DNA of 51,445 nucleotides from Gemmatimonadota bacterium (lineage in GTDB: Bacteria > Gemmatimonadota > Gemmatimonadetes > Palauibacterales > Palauibacteraceae), in assembly GCA_022826685.1 (NCBI GenBank), contig JAJDUL010000069.1, forward strand, positions 1-51,445, given 5' to 3'. Positions 1-8,767 of the stretch are shown here, in pieces (position 1 is the stretch's first letter; each line of letters starts with the position of its first letter). A program made the position numbers and the translations under genes. The notes below the pieces were generated by a model that did not search any database, was not told where the DNA came from, and saw only the letters and a list, made by a program, of their open reading frames with translations.

Positions 1-2
1 GG

Positions 3-605
3 CAGCAGGTCCAGACGGTCCTGAGCGCGGACGACGAGGTGATTCGCGTCCGCGGGGCGATCGATTCGGCCAGCACGACGATGGGGCTGCCGATGCCGGG
101 GATGGACGACATGTTGCCCGACCTCTCCGGCATGTCCTTCACCGTCGACATGGATCCGCGCGGCAGCGTCCTGCAGGTCGTGGAGAGCCAGGGAGTCCCG
201 GAAGATGCCGGGGTGACCGTCGAGAGCATGCTGCAGGGAGCCGGCCATTCCGTGCTGCCCGAGGAGGAGGTCAGTCCGGGGGATTCCTGGCTGGTCGAGA
301 CGCCGATCGAGCTCCCGATGGGGACCGGCGGAACGATGTCGATGGACATGGAATTCACCTACACGTTCGTGAGTCTCGCCGACGGCCTCGCCACCCTTTC
401 GTTCGAGGGGCCGATGGACATGGACATGGACTTCCAGGGCATGTCCATGAGCGGCGCGGGGACCCTGTCCGGAACGCTGGTCGTCGACCTCGTCGAGGGT
501 CGGAATGTCAGCCAGACGAGCCGGCAGAGCATGGAGATGAGCGTGGCCGGGACGTCGATGACGGTGAATACCACGACGACACTCGAACTGATGCCGGATT
601 CCTGA
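3..605 (+). CDS. Met/Asp-rich exported protein, DUF6263-like, 5' end missing
   Basis: The reading frame is open from base 3, so the gene starts left of the window and only its C-terminal ~200 residues are seen. A GTG at 39 is in frame, but the homologous stretch begins earlier (QQVQTVLSADDE), so that GTG is probably internal. The protein aligns along its length with the next gene: both share the xPEEEVSPGDSW and LPMGTGGTMSM-type blocks, a run of beta-strand-like alternation, and a closing segment rich in Thr. It carries a striking Met-Asp run (PMDMDMDFQGMSMSG). The overall pattern resembles the DUF6263 family of secreted bacterial proteins of unknown role; that assignment is from memory and tentative. 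Function is unknown. The pair probably arose by tandem duplication and is likely co-transcribed (46-base gap). Confidence 0.7.
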   Translation, partial: QQVQTVLSADDEVIRVRGAIDSASTTMGLPMPGMDDMLPDLSGMSFTVDMDPRGSVLQVVESQGVPEDAGVTVESMLQGAGHSVLPEEEVSPGDSWLVETPIELPMGTGGTMSMDMEFTYTFVSLADGLATLSFEGPMDMDMDFQGMSMSGAGTLSGTLVVDLVEGRNVSQTSRQSMEMSVAGTSMTVNTTTTLELMPDS

Positions 606-651
606 CACCAGAGACCCCAGACGGCGAGGGAAGGAGAGCCAGGGAGAAACG

Positions 652-1419
652 ATGAACCAGACGAGGATGAGAGCCCTGATTCGAAGTGCGGCGGCGGCCG
701 CTCTCGCGGTGGGCTGTGCGACCCCACTCCACGGACAGACTCTGCTTCGCATGACGCCGGCCGAAGGACAGGTCTCGCGGTACGTCGTCGAGGCGGAGAC
801 GTCCATGGCCGGGACAGTCATGTCGACCCAATCTCTCTACCGGACAGAGACGATCACCAGCGTGACGGGTGACGCCATCGAGGTTCAGGCCGTGGTTGAC
901 TCGTCTGCCGTGACGGAGGCCATGCCCGGGGCGGGCGGGCCCGATCTGTCGGGCGTGAGTTACACCTTCGGCATGGACCCCCGGGCGCGGGTGACGGGGT
1001 TGACGGACGCGGGAACGCTCTCGGCGGCAGCGGAGCCCGCGGTCCGTGCCATGCTGGGTAGCAGTTTCTTCGAGTTGCCGGAGGGCGAAGTGAGCCCGGG
1101 CGACTCCTGGTCGGGACAGGTGACGACCGAGATACCGGCCGGCATGGGCGGCACGATGACGATGGAAACGGACGTGACCTACACGCTCGCGGGCCTCGAC
1201 GGGGATCTGGCGGAAATATCGCTCGAGGGGACCGTGACGATGTCGGGAAGCGCCGGCGGCATGACGATGGACGGAACCGGATCGGTCAGCGGGACCGCGA
1301 TCTTCGACACGGGACGAAGCCGCCTCGATAGCCACGACAGTGTGCTCGACGTGAACATCAACGCGGGCGGCATGGCGATGTCAATGCAGACGACGACCAC
1401 GCGCAACATCATCTCCTGA
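652..1419 (+). CDS. Met/Asp-rich exported protein, paralogue of preceding gene
   Basis: 255 residues beginning MNQTRMRALIRSAAAAALAVG, a positively charged N-region followed by a hydrophobic core; the cleavage site could be a signal peptidase I site near LHGQ (about residue 29) or a weak lipobox at AVGC. The mature part repeats the layout of the upstream gene: a strand-rich N-terminal half, a GEVSPGDSW block near residue 144, a Met/Thr-rich stretch (GGTMTMETDVTYTLAG) and a second GGMTMDG segment. ATG 652 is preceded by GGAGAAACG, a usable ribosome binding site. Role unknown; I see no catalytic motif. It faces the CocE hydrolase gene convergently with only 19 bases between the stops. Confidence 0.75.
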   Translation: MNQTRMRALIRSAAAAALAVGCATPLHGQTLLRMTPAEGQVSRYVVEAETSMAGTVMSTQSLYRTETITSVTGDAIEVQAVVDSSAVTEAMPGAGGPDLSGVSYTFGMDPRARVTGLTDAGTLSAAAEPAVRAMLGSSFFELPEGEVSPGDSWSGQVTTEIPAGMGGTMTMETDVTYTLAGLDGDLAEISLEGTVTMSGSAGGMTMDGTGSVSGTAIFDTGRSRLDSHDSVLDVNINAGGMAMSMQTTTTRNIIS

Positions 1420-1438
1420 CAACGGCCGCCGCGTCGCG

Positions 1439-3355
1439 CTATCGGTTTCGTGAGGGCAAAACAATCCCGGAGGGATAGGTCCGGTTTCGCTGGACCGTCC
1501 ACTCCGGGACGCTCCCGTCGCGGGGATAGCGGAGGAAGGTGTCCGCGTCGGCGCCAGCGATGGCTACCCGTACGCGGTGTCCCGCCCGGAACAGTACCGA
1601 GGTCGCCCACAGGTCGAAGCTCAACTCCGCGACCTCCCCCGGCACGAGCGGCAGGGCGTCCGGGCGTGACTCGCTCCGGTGCGGCCCGTACTTCCGGTAC
1701 AGCGGCGGGTCGTCGGTGACCGCCCGCATGACGCCCCGGAGCTGTCCCTCCGTGATGTACCGCACCGTGCCGTCCGGAGCCACGTCCTCCAGGTAGGCGA
1801 TGAAGGCGCCGTCCGCTTCGGTTGACGCCAGATACAGCGTGACGACCGGGTGGCCGGTGATCTCGAGGTCGGCGGCGAGCGGGGCGCTCGTCCAGGTCAG
1901 CAGCTTCCCGTCCTCCTCCCGGCGGTCGCCGTATACCACGTCGCCGCCTCCGCCGTTCGTGTACCAGCGGTTCCTCGTCCCCGTCGTCGCCGTGAAGTCG
2001 ACCGTGTAGCGATCCTCTCCCGTTTCCGCGGCGGGGGCTTCGGTCGAAAGCGCACCGTCCTCGCGGAAGTACCACGCGACATCATCTAAGCCCTCCGGCG
2101 GCCACGTCTCTGTCCGTGTCCAGCGGTCGGCGCCGAGCGTGTAGTAGTGGATCTCCGTCGGCGTCTCCCCGGATCCGTCCTCCTTGAGGTGGGCGTCGAA
2201 GAACGCCACGAGTTCCTCGAACCGGGCATCGGCGTCGGGTTGTACGGGCGTGTCCTCCGCCTTGAACGGGTCCGTGTCGTTCCGCGCCCCGTGGTCCCAC
2301 GGACCGATGAACACCTGCTGCGCGTTGGAGATCGTGTTGTAGCGGCCGAGCGTGCCGTTCACCGTTCCGGCGTCCTGCCAGCCGACCCGAATGAGCATGG
2401 CCACGCCGGACTCCTCGATCTGCGGGAGGTGGCCGGAGGGACTGCGGCGGTGCCCGACGTTCGTCTCGCCGTAGGGGCCGAACGGGTCGTCCCGGAACTC
2501 GTACTCCAGCGCCGCCTCGAACGGCACGGTATTCGCCTGGTGCTCCGCCACCGCGGCGGCGAGCAGCGATCCGTCGACGTCCGCGTCGACCGGTTTCACG
2601 CCGGTGACCCGGCTCCGCACGTCGTCGCAGGCGGCCCCCATCGCGTCGGACAGGCCGCAGATATCGTTCAGGTCCTGCATCCGCGTGCGGTTCGACCAGT
2701 CCTCGAGGAAGCCGACCGTGAGCACGCCGCCGGGGAAGATGAGGTGGCCGAAGTTGTCGAAGTCGTTGAAGAGGGGGGCGACCGCCTTCACCGCGGGGCT
2801 CCGGTTGACGGCGAGCATCTCGGCGGTGTTCCCGGCGTAGGAGACCCCGTAGGCGCCCACGCGCCCGTTCGACCATGGCTGGCCCGCAATCCAGTCCGCG
2901 ACCTCCCCGTAGTCCGTGACCTCGTCCTCGGCGAGTTCGAAGCGGCGGATCCCGAAGGAGGCCCCGCTTCCCCGCCCGTCGACGAGGACGAGCGCGTACC
3001 CGACCCGGTTCCAGCGCTCCGCCTCGGCAAAGTTCGAGGTCTCCTCGAGGGGGACACCGACCTCGCCGCGGGCGCGCCAGTAGCGGGTCGCCCGCATCAT
3101 GGCCGGGAGCCGGTCCCCGGGCTGGATGCCATCGGGCAGCCACACGTCAACGGCGATCCGGACGCCATCGCGCATGGGGATGTGAAGCGCCTGGTTGCGC
3201 GTGAGCGCGCTCACCGGGGTGGCGCCCCCAGCGTCATCGCCGGCTGCGGACCCGTCGTCCGTGGCGGCATCCCCGCAGGCCGCCGCGGCGATTGCGGCCA
3301 GCCCCACGAGCCGCCGCGCAGGCGCACCGGGGCCGCGATGGCGCCGACGTCTCAC
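1439..3355 (-). CDS. CocE/NonD family alpha/beta hydrolase, exported lipoprotein
   Basis: 638 residues from a GTG that overlaps the stop of the upstream GGT-like gene by four bases (GTGA), which decides the start and implies translational coupling. An Arg-rich N-terminus and hydrophobic stretch end in a lipobox-like AAAC (Cys27), so it is probably a membrane-anchored, exocytoplasmic lipoprotein. The catalytic triad of the CocE/NonD (X-Pro dipeptidyl-peptidase S15) fold is visible: Ser172 in GVSYAG, Asp328 in GWQDAG and His355 in GPWDHG. The oxyanion/strand region LVDGRGSG lies near 125-131. The C-terminal third (about 420-638) fits the PepX_C jelly-roll domain. Family members hydrolyse esters or amides, including cocaine esterase, glutaryl-acylases and Xaa-Pro peptidases; the true substrate cannot be read from sequence. 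Coupling to a GGT-like Ntn hydrolase suggests sequential hydrolysis of an extracellular amide or peptide. Confidence 0.9.
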   Translation of the reverse strand: MRRRRHRGPGAPARRLVGLAAIAAAACGDAATDDGSAAGDDAGGATPVSALTRNQALHIPMRDGVRIAVDVWLPDGIQPGDRLPAMMRATRYWRARGEVGVPLEETSNFAEAERWNRVGYALVLVDGRGSGASFGIRRFELAEDEVTDYGEVADWIAGQPWSNGRVGAYGVSYAGNTAEMLAVNRSPAVKAVAPLFNDFDNFGHLIFPGGVLTVGFLEDWSNRTRMQDLNDICGLSDAMGAACDDVRSRVTGVKPVDADVDGSLLAAAVAEHQANTVPFEAALEYEFRDDPFGPYGETNVGHRRSPSGHLPQIEESGVAMLIRVGWQDAGTVNGTLGRYNTISNAQQVFIGPWDHGARNDTDPFKAEDTPVQPDADARFEELVAFFDAHLKEDGSGETPTEIHYYTLGADRWTRTETWPPEGLDDVAWYFREDGALSTEAPAAETGEDRYTVDFTATTGTRNRWYTNGGGGDVVYGDRREEDGKLLTWTSAPLAADLEITGHPVVTLYLASTEADGAFIAYLEDVAPDGTVRYITEGQLRGVMRAVTDDPPLYRKYGPHRSESRPDALPLVPGEVAELSFDLWATSVLFRAGHRVRVAIAGADADTFLRYPRDGSVPEWTVQRNRTYPSGIVLPSRNR

Positions 3356-5091
3356 CAGGCGATCGCGTGGCCGTCCCGGCGCGGATCCGATCCGCCGGCG
3401 AGGGCGCCCGTTTCCGCATCCCGGTACACCCCCTGGACGCCGCCGAGGTTGCCGGGCTGGACGAGGTTGTGCCCGCGGTCGGCGAGTTCCCCGTACACCT
3501 CCGGCGGGAAGCCCGCCTCCAGGTACGTGACGGAGTCCTCCGGAATCGGCGTCAGGCCGCCGCCCCGGTTGAGGCACATGCGGGGCGACGCGATCGCGAG
3601 CTGCATATCCATCCCGCCGGCCGTCAGCTTCGTGATCACCTGCCCCACGGTCTGCGGGATCGTGTAGCCGCCGGCGGCGCCGACAGCCGCGACGAGATTC
3701 CCGTCCTTCATGACCACGCACGGGGTCATCACGCCCTTCGCCTTCTGGCCTCCCGCGATGTAGTTGACGTGCCCCTCCTCGAGGGAGAAGCCGAACATGT
3801 GGCCGTTGTTGAGGAAGATGCCCGTGTCGCCCGCGATCACGCCGCTTCCGTAGAGCGCGACGAGAGATTGCGTGAAGGCGACGGCGTTCCCCCACCGGTC
3901 GGCGGAGGACAGACTCGTCGTCCCGAAGAACGGGAGCGGGGCGCCCGAGAAGGAGGCGATGCGGGCGGGGTCGATCGTCGCCCGCTGCTCGTCCGCGTAT
4001 TCCTTCGAGATGATCATGTCGACCGGGATATCCGCGTCTTCGTTCCCGGTGTTGTACCGTTCGTCGTCGATCAGGGCGAGCCGGTTCGCCTCGAGCCACA
4101 GGTGGGCGAACTCGGAGCTGTAGAGATCCATGTTCGCGAGATCGAAGCCGTCCATGATGTTGAGCGCCTGGAACATCGTCATCCCGCACGACCCCGGCGG
4201 CATGGCGTACAGATCGTGCCCCTGGAAAGTCGTCGTGATGGGCTCTTTCCATGCGACCTCGTAGCCCTCGAGATCGGCCTTCGTCATGTGGCCGCCGTTC
4301 TCGGCGAGGAAGGCGACGATGCGGTCTCCGATCTCGCCCATGTAGAAGTCGTCCGCGCCTTCGCGGGCGAGCCGGCGCATGCTGGCGGCGAGTTCGGGCT
4401 GCTTGATGATCTCGCCCATCCGCGGCGGACGACCGTTTGGGAACATGATCCGGGTGCTGGACGGGAACCTTCCGAGCTTGTCCGCGCTCCCGTCGGTGTG
4501 GAGCGCGTCGAACTTCGAGATGACGAAGCCGTCCTCGGCGAGCTGGATGGCGGGCTCGAACACGTCGCCGAGGCTCATCGTCCCGTAGCGCTCGAGGACG
4601 GCGGCCCAGCCCTTGAACGCGCCGGGCACGATCGGCGCGCGGTACCCCATCTCGACATCGTCCGGCGTGATCGTGCTCGCCGAGGAGGCCGCGGGCGCCC
4701 GGCCGAGCGCGTCGAGTCCGACGACCCGGTTCTCCTCCGCCAGGTAGATGAGCATGAAGCCGCCGAAGCCGCCGAGCCCGGACATGTAGGGTTCGGAGAC
4801 GTTGAGCGTGGCGGAGGCGGCGACGATGGCGTCGATCGCGTTTCCGCCCTGCATCATGATCGTCGTGCCGGCGAGCGAGGCGTAGTAGTCGGCCGCGGCC
4901 GTCACACCCCGCCGGCCCCACACGGTGCCGTGCGCGGGGCCGAGCAGGCCCGGCACGTTCGAGTCCTGGGCGGGACCCCATTGTCCGATCCCGTCGGGGG
5001 GCGCAGCGGCCGTCTCGGGAGCGCGGCAGGCGATCAGACCGGATCCGGCGGCGGCCGCGGCGGAGGTGGCGAGGAAGTCACGGCGCTTCAT
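3352..5091 (-). CDS. Gamma-glutamyltranspeptidase-like Ntn hydrolase, Tat lipoprotein (copy 1)
   Basis: 579 residues. MKRRDFLATS is a twin-arginine signal and LIAC at 19-22 is a good lipobox, so the protein is predicted to be Tat-exported and lipid-anchored. The fold is that of gamma-glutamyltransferase (GGT, peptidase T3): the maturation/nucleophile site is Thr391 in GTTSLSSAD, giving a predicted large subunit of 390 and small subunit of 189 residues, followed by AFTQSL, YGSGVIAGDTGIFLNN and AAGGYTIPQT. The residues that hold the gamma-glutamyl group in E. coli GGT (Arg in DFRExxP, Asp in NNQMDD, SS in PLSSMSPT) are not conserved here, so a substrate other than glutathione is likely. AGGAG lies 7 bases before ATG 5091 and a promoter is visible upstream. 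Its stop overlaps the start of the CocE gene. Confidence 0.9.
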   Translation of the reverse strand: MKRRDFLATSAAAAAGSGLIACRAPETAAAPPDGIGQWGPAQDSNVPGLLGPAHGTVWGRRGVTAAADYYASLAGTTIMMQGGNAIDAIVAASATLNVSEPYMSGLGGFGGFMLIYLAEENRVVGLDALGRAPAASSASTITPDDVEMGYRAPIVPGAFKGWAAVLERYGTMSLGDVFEPAIQLAEDGFVISKFDALHTDGSADKLGRFPSSTRIMFPNGRPPRMGEIIKQPELAASMRRLAREGADDFYMGEIGDRIVAFLAENGGHMTKADLEGYEVAWKEPITTTFQGHDLYAMPPGSCGMTMFQALNIMDGFDLANMDLYSSEFAHLWLEANRLALIDDERYNTGNEDADIPVDMIISKEYADEQRATIDPARIASFSGAPLPFFGTTSLSSADRWGNAVAFTQSLVALYGSGVIAGDTGIFLNNGHMFGFSLEEGHVNYIAGGQKAKGVMTPCVVMKDGNLVAAVGAAGGYTIPQTVGQVITKLTAGGMDMQLAIASPRMCLNRGGGLTPIPEDSVTYLEAGFPPEVYGELADRGHNLVQPGNLGGVQGVYRDAETGALAGGSDPRRDGHAIAW

Positions 5092-5127
5092 GGCTCGACT
5101 CCTGGGCAGAGGGGTTCGCGGACCCTG

Positions 5128-5157
5128 ATCCTAGGCCGCGGGTTGCCCCCCGCTCAA
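5128..5157 (-). promoter_or_regulatory. Sigma-70-type promoter of GGT-like copy 1
   Basis: On the minus strand, TTGAGC (5152-5157) and TAGGAT (5128-5133) are separated by exactly 18 bases, 36 bases upstream of the ATG. The same boxes and spacing recur before the other two GGT-like genes while the spacer sequence differs, which supports a real promoter. Confidence 0.65.
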
Positions 5158-5229
5158 GACCCCGGCCGCGGCGTTCACCGACGGCCGGGGTGCGAGCCGA
5201 CTCTTCCGTGCCGGGCTACGGCGTGATCG

Positions 5230-6972
5230 TCACCAGGCGATCGCGTGGCCGTCCCGGCGCGGGTCGGATCCGCCGGCCAAGGCACCTGTTTCGGCATCGC
5301 GATACACGCCCTGCACGCCGCCGGGGTTTCCGGGCTCGGCCAGATTGTGGCCCCGGTCCTCGAGTTCGTCGTACACCTCGGGCGGGAAGCCCGCCTCCAG
5401 GTACGTGACGGAGTCCTCCGGGATCGGCGTACGTCCGCCGCCCCGGTTGAGGCACATGCGCGGCGAGGCGATCGCGAGTTGCATGTCCATGCCGCCGACG
5501 GTGAGCGTCGTGATCACCTGCCCCACCGTCTGCGGGATCGTGTAGCCGCCCGCGGCACCCACGGCCGCGACGAGGTTGCCGTCCTTCATGACGACGCACG
5601 GCGTCATCACCCCCTTCGCCTTCTGGCCGCCCTCGAGGTGGTTCACATGCCCTTCCTCGAGCACGAAGCCGAAGGTGTGGCCGTTGTTGAGGAAGATCCC
5701 CGTGTCGCCGGCGATCACGCCGCTCCCGTAGCCGCTCACAAGCGACTGCGTGAAGGCGACCGCGTTCCCCCAGCGGTCGGCGGACGAGAGGCTCGTCGTG
5801 CCGAAGAAGGGGAGCGGGGCCCCGGCGAAGGAGGCGATGCGCGCGGGGTCGATCTTCGCCCGCTGCTCGTCCGCGTATTCCTTCGAGATGATCATGTCGA
5901 CGGGGATCTCCACGTCCTCCTTGCCGGTGTTGTACCGGTCGTCGTCGATGAGGGCGAGCCGGTACGCCTCGAGCCACAGGTGCGCGAACTCGGAGCTGTA
6001 GAGGTCCATGTTCGCGAGGTCGAAGCCGTCCATGATGTTCAGCGCCTGGAACATCGACATCCCGCACGAGCCCGGCGGCATCGCATACAGGTCGTGCCCC
6101 TGGAACGTCGTCGTGATCGGTTCCTTCCACGTGACGTCGTACGCCTCGAGGTCGGCCATCGTCATGTGGCCGCCGTTCTCGGCGAGGAAGGAGACGACGC
6201 GCTCGCCGATCTCTCCCTTGTAGAAGTCGTCCGCCCCTTCCCGGGCGAGCCGGCGCATGCTGGCGGCGAGGTCCGGCTGCCTGATGATCTCGCCCATGCG
6301 CGGCGGACGGCCGTTCGGGAACATGACGCGCGTCGTCGACGGGAACTGGCCCAGCTTCTCGGCGGCGGCGCCGTTCGTGTGGATCTCGTCGAAGCGCGAG
6401 ACGACGAACCCGTCCTCGGCGAGCCGGATCGCCGGCTCGAACACGTCGCCGAGGCTCATGGTCCCGTAGCGTTCGAGGACGGCGGCCCAGCCCTTGAAGG
6501 CGCCGGGCACGATGGGCGCCTTGTAGCCTTCCGCGAAGTCGTCGAGCGTCATCGTTTCCGGGGACGAGGCGGCCGGCGACTTGCCGAGCGCGTCGAGTCC
6601 GACGACCCGGTTCTCCTCGGCCAGGTAGATGAGCATGAAGCCGCCGAAGCCTCCGATTCCCGACATGTAGGGTTCGGAGACGTTCAGCATGGCGGAGGCG
6701 GCCACAATGGCGTCCACCGCGTTCCCGCCCTGCATCATGATCGTCGTGCCGGCGAGGGAGGCGTAGTAGTCGGCGGCGGCCGTCACGCCCCGCGCCCCCC
6801 ACACCGCCCGGTGGGCGGGCCCGAGCAGGCCGGGTACGTTCGAGTCGCCGGCCGGGCCCCACTGCCCGGTGGCGGCGGTGGCGGCGCCCGCGGTCTCGGG
6901 AGGCCGACATCCGATGAGACTCGATCCGGCGGCGGCGGCGGCGGAGGTGGCGAGGAAGTCTCGGCGCTTCAT
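5230..6972 (-). CDS. Gamma-glutamyltranspeptidase-like Ntn hydrolase, Tat lipoprotein (copy 2)
   Basis: 580 residues, colinear with copies 1 and 3 apart from one extra residue near HTNGAAAEK. It carries the same Tat motif (KRRDFLATS) and a lipobox LIGC at 19-22. The nucleophile is Thr392 in GTTSLSSAD. As in the other copies, the DFRExxP motif of classical GGT is replaced (LDALGKSP), and the Asp and double-Ser substrate contacts are missing. The C-terminus GGSDPRRDGHAIAW is shared by all three copies. It has its own promoter, and copy 1 with the CocE gene lies 138 bases downstream. It is probably an extracellular amidohydrolase or peptidase. The close similarity of the copies suggests gene amplification in this lineage, not three unrelated acquisitions. 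Confidence 0.9.
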   Translation of the reverse strand: MKRRDFLATSAAAAAGSSLIGCRPPETAGAATAATGQWGPAGDSNVPGLLGPAHRAVWGARGVTAAADYYASLAGTTIMMQGGNAVDAIVAASAMLNVSEPYMSGIGGFGGFMLIYLAEENRVVGLDALGKSPAASSPETMTLDDFAEGYKAPIVPGAFKGWAAVLERYGTMSLGDVFEPAIRLAEDGFVVSRFDEIHTNGAAAEKLGQFPSTTRVMFPNGRPPRMGEIIRQPDLAASMRRLAREGADDFYKGEIGERVVSFLAENGGHMTMADLEAYDVTWKEPITTTFQGHDLYAMPPGSCGMSMFQALNIMDGFDLANMDLYSSEFAHLWLEAYRLALIDDDRYNTGKEDVEIPVDMIISKEYADEQRAKIDPARIASFAGAPLPFFGTTSLSSADRWGNAVAFTQSLVSGYGSGVIAGDTGIFLNNGHTFGFVLEEGHVNHLEGGQKAKGVMTPCVVMKDGNLVAAVGAAGGYTIPQTVGQVITTLTVGGMDMQLAIASPRMCLNRGGGRTPIPEDSVTYLEAGFPPEVYDELEDRGHNLAEPGNPGGVQGVYRDAETGALAGGSDPRRDGHAIAW

Positions 6973-7008
6973 GGCTCGGCTCCTGGGCAGGGGGGATCGC
7001 AGACTCTG

Positions 7009-7038
7009 ATCCTAGGCCCGAAGCTGCCGACCGCTCAA
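7009..7038 (-). promoter_or_regulatory. Sigma-70-type promoter of GGT-like copy 2
   Basis: Minus-strand TTGAGC (7033-7038), an 18-base spacer and TAGGAT (7009-7014), placed 36 bases before the ATG. Identical boxes and spacing to copy 1. Confidence 0.65.
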
Positions 7039-7150
7039 GGCCCGGCACGCGGGGCGGGAACCCGCGCAATAGCCGCAGGACTCCCGCCTATAGGCTATCG
7101 TAGACAGCATCCTCCTCGCCCGTTGAGTCCCGGAGAAAGGGCCATCACAC

Positions 7151-8728
7151 GTGCTCGACCCCGTCACCGCCGACCCGCACCGCCCCGACAGTACGGTCAT
7201 CGCCGCCCTCCGTGGCCTCGAGGGACGCGCCACCCTGGGCGATGTCGTCTCCGCCACCGGATTGCCGGACCACGAGGCCGAGGTCGCCCTCAAGTCTCTC
7301 CTGGAGACGCACCGCGGCCACCTTGAGGTCTCCGATTCGGGCGACCTCCTCTACCGGTTCGATCCCTCGCTCATCGAGCGGGACGCCGAGCGGTTCTGGG
7401 CGCGCTTCCGCAGAGTCGCCTGGTCGGCCTTCAAGGTCGGATTCAAGATCTGGACGGCGGTCATGCTGGTCGCCTACTTCGTCGCCTTCGTCGTGATCCT
7501 CATCGCGCTGATGACCGCCAACCGCGACGGCCGCGGCTCCGGCGGGCGCAGGGGCTTCGGCCTGGGGGACTTCTTCATCCTCCACTGGCTGCTCGGGGGC
7601 AGCGGGTGGGACCGGAGGGGCCTCTACTACGGCGACCGCCATGCCAGGCGGCTCCCGAAGGACGCCCGTCCGCCCTTCTACAAGAAGGTCTTCGCCTTCA
7701 TCTTCGGCCCCGAGGAGCCCAGGCCGACGCAGCTCCAGAAGGATCGCACGGTCGTCCAGTTGATCCAGGCGCGGAAGGGCATCCTGACGTCGTCGGAGTT
7801 GATCGAGCACACCGGCCTGTCGATCGACGACGCCGTCGAAGAGATGGGACGCCTTACCGGGGCCTACGGAGGCGACCCGCGGATTTCGGACGCGGGCGAG
7901 GTCGTGTACGCCTTCCCCGAACTGATGAAAAGCGCCCACGGGGCGGTCCGCGCGAGAGAGCCGAAACCGGCATGGATGCGGCTGGAGTACCCGAAGCAGC
8001 TGACGGGCAACAGCGGCGCGGCCAACGCCGGCATCGGCGCCATGAACGGCTTCAACCTGGTGATGGCGAGCGTGCTCGGGCTGCCCTCCACGATCGATCC
8101 GGTCATCTTCTACGGATTGGGCGTCGTGCCGTTCGCCTTCAGCAGCCTCTTCTTCGCGATCCCCATCGTCCGCTCGTTGTCGCTGGCGGGGGAGAACCGG
8201 GCGCGCATGCGGCGCAACGTGCGGCGCCTGCTCGTGGGCCTGGTTTACTCGCGCAGCGTCGAGACCGTCCGTTGGGTCGCGGCCGCCGACGCAAGCCGCC
8301 ACGTGACGCGCGCACTCGAGGATCAGCAGGTGCCGCCGAAGCTGATTCTGGCGGAGCTGGAGCGCCTGGCGGCCGAGTTCGGCGCGGACGTGGAGGCGGA
8401 GGATGAAGGGTTCAGGTATCGTTTCCCGGCGATACGCGAGACCTTCGTCGAGGCGGAGCTCATGCGGCGCCGGCTGAAGCTCCAGGATCAGCGCCTCGGC
8501 CGCATCGTCTACGCAACCTCCGACACCGCCGCAGAGGCCTCGCGGCGGGACATGGCCGCCTTCGACCGCGAACTCGAAGAATCCCGACTCGACCTCTCCC
8601 GCTACCTCCCTTCCCCTACCCGGACGGGGTTCGAGGAGGATTTCGAGGTGGTCATGCACGCCGCCCCCGCGAGCATGAGACGGACTACCGATCGGCGCCG
8701 GTCACCCCGGCGCGGATCCCCTCCCTGA
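7151..8728 (+). CDS. Membrane protein with three winged-helix-like repeats, unknown function
   Basis: 525 residues from GTG 7151, with GGAGAAAGGG just upstream. I recognise no named family. Visible architecture: a winged-helix-like segment at 14-71 ending SDSGDLLYRF; a transmembrane segment at about 100-122; a Gly/Arg-rich linker with a WLLGG stretch; a second winged-helix-like repeat at 201-255 ending SDAGEVVYAF; a hydrophobic hairpin at about 300-345; and a third, more divergent repeat at about 380-425 ending DEGFRYRF. The repeats share helix-turn-helix-like wording (LGDVVSATGLP, SSELIEHTGLS) and the closing strand motif. The tail is charged and probably cytoplasmic. It could be a membrane-tethered regulator or a protein-interaction scaffold. 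It is divergent from GGT-like copy 2 and convergent with copy 3. Confidence 0.8.
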   Translation: MLDPVTADPHRPDSTVIAALRGLEGRATLGDVVSATGLPDHEAEVALKSLLETHRGHLEVSDSGDLLYRFDPSLIERDAERFWARFRRVAWSAFKVGFKIWTAVMLVAYFVAFVVILIALMTANRDGRGSGGRRGFGLGDFFILHWLLGGSGWDRRGLYYGDRHARRLPKDARPPFYKKVFAFIFGPEEPRPTQLQKDRTVVQLIQARKGILTSSELIEHTGLSIDDAVEEMGRLTGAYGGDPRISDAGEVVYAFPELMKSAHGAVRAREPKPAWMRLEYPKQLTGNSGAANAGIGAMNGFNLVMASVLGLPSTIDPVIFYGLGVVPFAFSSLFFAIPIVRSLSLAGENRARMRRNVRRLLVGLVYSRSVETVRWVAAADASRHVTRALEDQQVPPKLILAELERLAAEFGADVEAEDEGFRYRFPAIRETFVEAELMRRRLKLQDQRLGRIVYATSDTAAEASRRDMAAFDRELEESRLDLSRYLPSPTRTGFEEDFEVVMHAAPASMRRTTDRRRSPRRGSPP

Positions 8729-8767
8729 TCCCGTCGGACGCCCCCACCGGCCCGGGATCGAACCCCT

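Noticed and set aside
3356..4981. N-terminal extension of the CocE frame to about 1180 residues
   Set aside because: The extension is the wrong frame of the GGT-like gene. GTG 3355 gives a lipoprotein signal and a 4-base overlap, which is a better start.
3292..7326. Two long plus-strand open frames opposite the GGT-like copies
   Set aside because: They resemble each other only because the opposite-strand GGT genes are paralogues; no independent coding evidence.
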